Positions 6,388 to 9,170 of a stretch of DNA of 9,170 nucleotides are shown here, piece by piece. Source of the DNA: Lachnospiraceae bacterium UBA1755 (GTDB taxonomy: Bacteria > Bacillota > Clostridia > Lachnospirales > Lachnospiraceae); NCBI GenBank assembly GCA_002314805.1, contig DCHJ01000099.1:1-9170 (forward strand), in the 5' to 3' direction. Under the pieces are notes generated by a model. It searched no databases. It was not told the origin of the DNA and saw only the letters and a list, made by a program, of their open reading frames with translations. The position numbers and the translations under genes are program-made. Position 1 is the first letter of the stretch; every line of letters starts with the position of its first letter.

Positions 6388-7418
6388 CATTTCTGATACA
6401 GCAGACTGTAACATATGCTTTACCTCTTATGATAGTAGCTCTTGCAGGTGTATTCAGTGAGCGAAGCGGTACCATCAATCTTGCTCTTGAAGGTATCATG
6501 ATAATCGGAGCTTATATAGGAGTGCTTTTTGTCAGAGGTATGGAGGGTACTGTGTGGATCAGGCTTGCACTGGCAGAGCAGAGTTATCTTTCATTCCAGC
6601 TACTGGAGATAGCCGCAATGCTGGTTGCAGCATGCGCAGGAGCAGTATTCTCGCTGCTTCTCACACTGGCAGCTATCAGGTTCAAATCAGATCAGACCAT
6701 CACAGGTACTGCACTCAATCTGATCGCGCCGGCATTTACTGTATTCGGTATCCTGCTGCTTACCAACCAGACCACGCTGACACTGCAGAATATCGATACA
6801 TCTGCAATGTTCATCCTTAAGAAATCCACCTGGGGACTGGACCGCAGTGCCGATATGGGCTGGCTTGGCAATCTTCTTTTCAATAAGACATATCTGGCTA
6901 CGTATATAAGCCTCATCCTTTATGCTGTACTGGCAATACTGCTTTACAAGACAAAGTTCGGTCTGAGGCTGAGAGCATGCGGTGAGAACCCTGAGGCTGC
7001 AGATTCACTGGGCGTAAACGTCAACAAAATGAGACTGGCCGGAATCACAATAAGCGGAGCTGTGGCAGGAATGGGCGGTTTCATATATGCTCTTACCACA
7101 GCAGGCTGTACTGCCAACGGTGATGTGGCAGGCTTCGGTTTCCTTGCTATGGCAGTAATGATCTTTGGCAACTGGAATCCGGGCACGATAGTCTGGGCTT
7201 CACTTATCTTCGGTTTCTTCAAGTGTATAGCCGCATGCTATTTTACACTCGACCTCAACGGAGACTCCGTCTATGCCCTGGCAAATCTTGGAATCAGTGC
7301 CAATATATACAGGATGCTGCCGTTTGTTGTAACACTTATCGTACTTGCATTTACGTCCAAGAAGTCGAGAGCACCAAAGGCAGCCGGAAAACCGTTTGAA
7401 TACATGTCGGATGTATGA
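6384..7418 (+). CDS. ABC transporter permease 2 (BPD_transp_2 type, NupQ-like)
   Basis: The partner permease is 344 residues long. The signature FSERSGTINLALEGIM (24-39) is highly characteristic of the second permease of BMP/NupQ-type importers. It is followed by RFKSDQTITGTALNL (99-113), the coupling loop GLRLRACGENPEAADSLGV (193-211) and GFGFLAMAVMIFGNWNPG (250-267). About eight to ten membrane helices are visible. A purine-rich GGGGGG run at 6370-6375 lies 8 bases before the ATG, and the start overlaps the previous stop, so translation is probably coupled. This is the last gene of the operon. The next 280 bases hold hairpins but no gene. Confidence 0.93.
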   Translation: MTFLIQQTVTYALPLMIVALAGVFSERSGTINLALEGIMIIGAYIGVLFVRGMEGTVWIRLALAEQSYLSFQLLEIAAMLVAACAGAVFSLLLTLAAIRFKSDQTITGTALNLIAPAFTVFGILLLTNQTTLTLQNIDTSAMFILKKSTWGLDRSADMGWLGNLLFNKTYLATYISLILYAVLAILLYKTKFGLRLRACGENPEAADSLGVNVNKMRLAGITISGAVAGMGGFIYALTTAGCTANGDVAGFGFLAMAVMIFGNWNPGTIVWASLIFGFFKCIAACYFTLDLNGDSVYALANLGISANIYRMLPFVVTLIVLAFTSKKSRAPKAAGKPFEYMSDV

Positions 7419-7433
7419 TGCTTATCGTAAGCA
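7419..7433 (+). other. Small hairpin directly after the permease 2 stop
   Basis: TGCTTA-TCG-TAAGCA forms a 6-bp stem with a 3-base loop, beginning on the base after the stop codon. No T-run follows, so it is not a typical terminator. It could stabilise the mRNA 3' region. Confidence 0.35.
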
Positions 7434-7450
7434 GTACTGAGAAATAATGC

Positions 7451-7673
7451 GCTTTCATAACTGCCTGTCCCGCTGACTTTCGGTGGGACAGGCAGCCGGA
7501 GGCGGCTGCAGCCGATAATCGGGGCAGTGCAAAAAAGAATGATCCGTATCATATGAATTACACACAACCGACACTGTCGGATGCGGTTTTGCCTGAACCG
7601 GTGATAATCAGGGCGCGGTTTGTCCGCGGAACGGAGATCAGTGCGAAACAAGGCAGCTTTCATAACTGCCTGT
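7451..7673. repeat. 18-bp direct repeat pair flanking intergenic DNA
   Basis: GCTTTCATAACTGCCTGT occurs exactly at 7451-7468 and again at 7656-7673, 205 bases apart. The first copy runs into the 7461-7495 hairpin. The second lies just before the CYTH ribosome binding site and can form its own small stem (GGCAG 7652-7656 with CTGCC 7666-7670). The origin is unknown. It could be an internal duplication or the scar of a small insertion. Confidence 0.7.
7461..7495 (+). terminator. Strong hairpin downstream of the transporter operon, no T-run
   Basis: CTGCCTGTCCC (7461-7471) and GGGACAGGCAG (7485-7495) form a perfect 11-bp stem with a 13-base loop. It is the best candidate for ending the transporter transcript. 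Neither strand has a T-run after it, so it may instead be an RNA-stabilising or processing structure. The following DNA contains two more small palindromes, CGGCTGCAGCCG (7503-7514) and CCGATAATCGG (7512-7522). Confidence 0.5.
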
Positions 7674-7711
7674 GCGGCGGTCGGACCGGGGGACGGAGAT
7701 AAGTATGAAGC
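7615..7711 (+). repeat. Imperfect 35-bp duplication covering the CYTH ribosome binding site and start
   Basis: Bases 7615-7649 and 7677-7711 align without gaps at 26 of 35 positions. Shared blocks are GCGGT, CCG and ACGGAGAT. The downstream copy holds the functional ACGGAGAT-AAGT-ATG leader of the CYTH gene. The upstream copy has GCG in place of TAT-G around the start, so it lacks an ATG. The rest of 7496-7614 shows no gene that I can support. Confidence 0.55.
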
Positions 7712-8253
7712 CTGTCAGTGCAGAAGGAAGACCTCTTGAGATAGAGAGGAAATATTTGATCGTATATCCGGATACGGGCTGGCTTGACAGCTATCCGGGA
7801 GGAGAGAGGATAGAGATACTTCAGACATATTTTGATACGCTTACAGAGAAGAAGCTTCGGGTACGCATATGGAAGTCCGGGGATAAGACATCCTATATCC
7901 TTACCAGGAAGACGAAGATAACGGATATCACCAGGATAGAAGAAGAGAGTGAGCTCACCAAAGCTGAATATGAGGCTGTGCTTGCCGGCGCAGTCTCAGG
8001 TGTGAGACAGCTGTCCAAGATCAGATACAGACTCCCGTATAAGGGAAAGCTTGTGGAGGTGGATTTATTTCCATTCTGGACGGATAAGGCAATAGCCGAA
8101 GTCGAACTGGACTGTGAGGAGGAGGCAGTATTACTTCCGCAGGAATTAAAGGTAATAGCTGAAGTGACAGAGGATGGGAATTATACAAATTACAGCCTTG
8201 CCGGGTCTGTGATGAAGCAGACAGCAGATCACCGGGACGGTATTGCACAATGA
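7705..8253 (+). CDS. CYTH domain-containing protein (triphosphate tunnel metalloenzyme fold)
   Basis: The 182-residue protein begins with the diagnostic ExExK motif (E12-I-E-R-K16), shortly after the start. Other tunnel residues expected for the fold are seen: LRVRIW (R52, R54), TRKTK (68-71), RIEEESEL (77-84), SKIRYRL (104-110), VEVDLF (117-122) and AIAEVEL (129-135). CYTH proteins bind a divalent metal and triphosphate-containing substrates. Members hydrolyse inorganic triphosphate or thiamine triphosphate, or rarely make cAMP. The short single-domain form favours a triphosphatase, but the substrate is not predictable here. ATG 7705 is chosen because GGGGACGGAG (7688-7697) precedes it by 7 bases and the motif lies close to the N terminus, as usual. 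An upstream in-frame GTG (7672) would add 11 residues. It stands alone between hairpins and converges on the methyltransferase. Confidence 0.88.
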   Translation: MKPVSAEGRPLEIERKYLIVYPDTGWLDSYPGGERIEILQTYFDTLTEKKLRVRIWKSGDKTSYILTRKTKITDITRIEEESELTKAEYEAVLAGAVSGVRQLSKIRYRLPYKGKLVEVDLFPFWTDKAIAEVELDCEEEAVLLPQELKVIAEVTEDGNYTNYSLAGSVMKQTADHRDGIAQ

Positions 8254-8286
8254 GGTCAGCTGCGGCGTATACCGCAGCTGACCTCA
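8251..8286. terminator. 15-bp perfect hairpin between convergent genes, containing the CYTH stop codon
   Basis: Arms 8251-8265 and 8272-8286 pair perfectly over 15 bases with a 6-base loop (CGTATA). The first three bases of the stem are the CYTH TGA stop. It is placed to stop transcription from both sides (CYTH on +, methyltransferase on -). No T-run follows on either strand, so termination is inferred from position and stem strength. Confidence 0.6.
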
Positions 8287-8321
8287 ATATCAATTCAGAG
8301 GCAGCCACGGATCGGGCAGGA

Positions 8322-8942
8322 TCAGTCACGGCGTATGCCGCAGACCTGATACATGCGGTCATCGGAGATGACGATATCCACATCAAAGTACGGGAGCATG
8401 AGACCGCGGAGCTCTTCTGTGCTCATGAGTCCGTTGGAGACGTTTCTGGCGCTGCCTGAATGATGTGCATCTATACGGGCTCTGCTCATGCCGTGGGCGA
8501 CAGACATGCGTCCGCCCGGTTTTGTCAGCGATGCAAGCTTCTCTATGAGCTTCTGAGGCTGCGGAAAATGAGGGAAGGCATTGTAGACCATCACGACATC
8601 ATATCCGCTCAGAAGGTCCGGCATGCCGCAGCTGAGCTCAATGAGGTCCGTCTCCTCAATATCACCGCATATGGTCCTTACGCGCCGGTCACTGCATCCT
8701 GCAGCGGCGCGTTTTATCATCTCAGGAGATATGTCGATCCCGGTCACTGAAGCCACACTGCGTTTCAGATAGTCCTCAAAAAGGACACCTGTACCGCAGG
8801 CCACATCGAGGACATGGATATTTTCTCTGACATCGCAATTATCCAGGATGGTATTGATGATATCATCATTGCGTATCATCTCTGCATCCCAGGTTTTGGC
8901 ACATCTGTCAAAGAAATCCTTAACATCGTTTTTATCTATCAT
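8322..8942 (-). CDS. Class I SAM-dependent methyltransferase
   Basis: The 206-residue protein has a Rossmann-type methyltransferase core. Motif I is VLDVACGTG (44-52). The acidic residue that binds the adenosyl ribose is in VTGIDIS (67-72). A GDIEE segment is at 93-97, then VVMVYNAFPHF (116-126) and the post-motif KPGG (141-144). A C-terminal part with AHGMSRARIDAHHSG (149-163) and VISDDRMYQVCGI (191-203) recalls a small clostridial methyltransferase group. The acceptor substrate is unknown to me. The ATG lacks a clear ribosome binding site: the nearest GGAG is about 20 bases upstream. No better ATG exists between the upstream in-frame stop and this one. Transcription runs toward the CYTH gene, so the two share only the convergent terminator. 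Confidence 0.88.
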   Translation of the reverse strand: MIDKNDVKDFFDRCAKTWDAEMIRNDDIINTILDNCDVRENIHVLDVACGTGVLFEDYLKRSVASVTGIDISPEMIKRAAAGCSDRRVRTICGDIEETDLIELSCGMPDLLSGYDVVMVYNAFPHFPQPQKLIEKLASLTKPGGRMSVAHGMSRARIDAHHSGSARNVSNGLMSTEELRGLMLPYFDVDIVISDDRMYQVCGIRRD

Positions 8943-9054
8943 ATAAGTCAGGTCTGCGCGCTCCGGCGCTGTTGTGTTAATACTGCTAAGTGTTTTACCC
9001 GGTCAGATTATCTGCTGACAGGAGTGATATGATTCATCATCGGTGCACATTATG

Positions 9055-9096
9055 CCTGGTATCGATGCAATACCCGTGAAAACGCCTGATACCGGG
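9055..9096. other. Imperfect inverted repeat upstream of the methyltransferase gene
   Basis: CCTGGTATC (9055-9063) can pair with GATACCGGG (9088-9096), with one G-T wobble when read on the plus strand. A competing stem joins ATACCCG (9070-9076) with CGGGTAT (9093-9099). The right arm contains CCTGATACCGG, which is identical to 2519-2529 in the terminator ahead of the transporter. It lies between two minus-strand genes and has no T-run, so its role is unclear. The rest of 8943-9122 shows no gene or convincing promoter. Confidence 0.4.
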
Positions 9097-9122
9097 TATG
9101 TATTCCGTGTCTGGGCAGCTCC

Positions 9123-9170
9123 TCAGATGTCCAGTATGATCCGTCTGCCGTCCACGTCTGCTATTCTTGT
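9123..9170 (-). CDS. Possible C-terminal end of a minus-strand gene, cut by the window edge
   Basis: On the minus strand the frame from the window edge is open for 15 codons and ends in TGA at 9125-9123, reading TRIADVDGRRIILDI. The composition and codon choice (ATC, ATA, CTG, GAC, AGA, CGG) match the neighbouring genes. The fragment is too short to identify, and an open frame of this size could arise by chance. Confidence 0.3.
   Translation of the reverse strand, partial: TRIADVDGRRIILDI

Noticed and set aside
7553..7702. 49-codon plus-strand open frame (starts MNYTQPTLSD) ending 2 bases before the CYTH start
   Set aside because: The spacing resembles a leader peptide, but there is no ribosome binding site before its ATG and its second half reads through repeat DNA. 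Kept only as a weak possibility.
8943..9010. Minus-strand promoter CTGACC-18-TATTAA for the methyltransferase
   Set aside because: The -35 match is weak and the spacing is off optimum, so it is not distinguishable from chance.

Overview
The window looks like a chromosomal stretch from a Gram-positive Clostridia-type bacterium, most likely Lachnospiraceae-like. The grounds are lipoprotein signal peptides, strong AGGAGG-type ribosome binding sites, tightly packed operons, heavy use of AGA/AGG and ATA codons, and a BMP-type nucleoside ABC transporter of the B. subtilis NupNOPQ pattern. The taxonomic call is inference.

Layout, left to right. (1) Positions 1-876 hold the 3' part of a YjjG-like HAD phosphatase gene whose start lies outside the window. 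It overlaps by 4 bases a bioY biotin-uptake gene (873-1388). (2) A 109-base gap carries a tandem array of an 11-bp unit (1401-1471). It is followed by a gene for an unassigned secreted lipoprotein (1498-2466). (3) A compact control region (2450-2549) packs a candidate promoter, an inverted repeat and a very strong terminator hairpin just upstream of the transporter genes. (4) Positions 2550-7418 are a complete four-gene ABC importer operon: BMP-family binding lipoprotein, double-ATPase, and two permeases. Gene junctions overlap or are 12 bases apart. The system most probably imports nucleosides. (5) A 286-base gap contains hairpins and two kinds of direct repeat. (6) A CYTH-domain protein (7705-8253, +) converges on a class I SAM methyltransferase (8322-8942, -). 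A 15-bp perfect hairpin that includes the CYTH stop codon sits between them. (7) About 180 bases without a gene follow, then what may be the last 15 codons of another minus-strand gene at the right edge.

Functionally, the bioY product takes up biotin through an ECF-type system, and the BMP operon salvages nucleosides. The HAD enzyme could act on nucleotides, as YjjG does, but that link is only suggestive. The CYTH protein and the methyltransferase have no visible pathway tie to their neighbours.

I did not find a clear undescribed multi-gene system. The most unusual features are the density of short tandem duplications in the first 1.7 kb (two in-frame minisatellite-like insertions in one HAD enzyme, an 11-bp intergenic array, and a 24-bp repeat in a lipoprotein linker) and the nested promoter/inverted repeat/terminator in front of the transporter.
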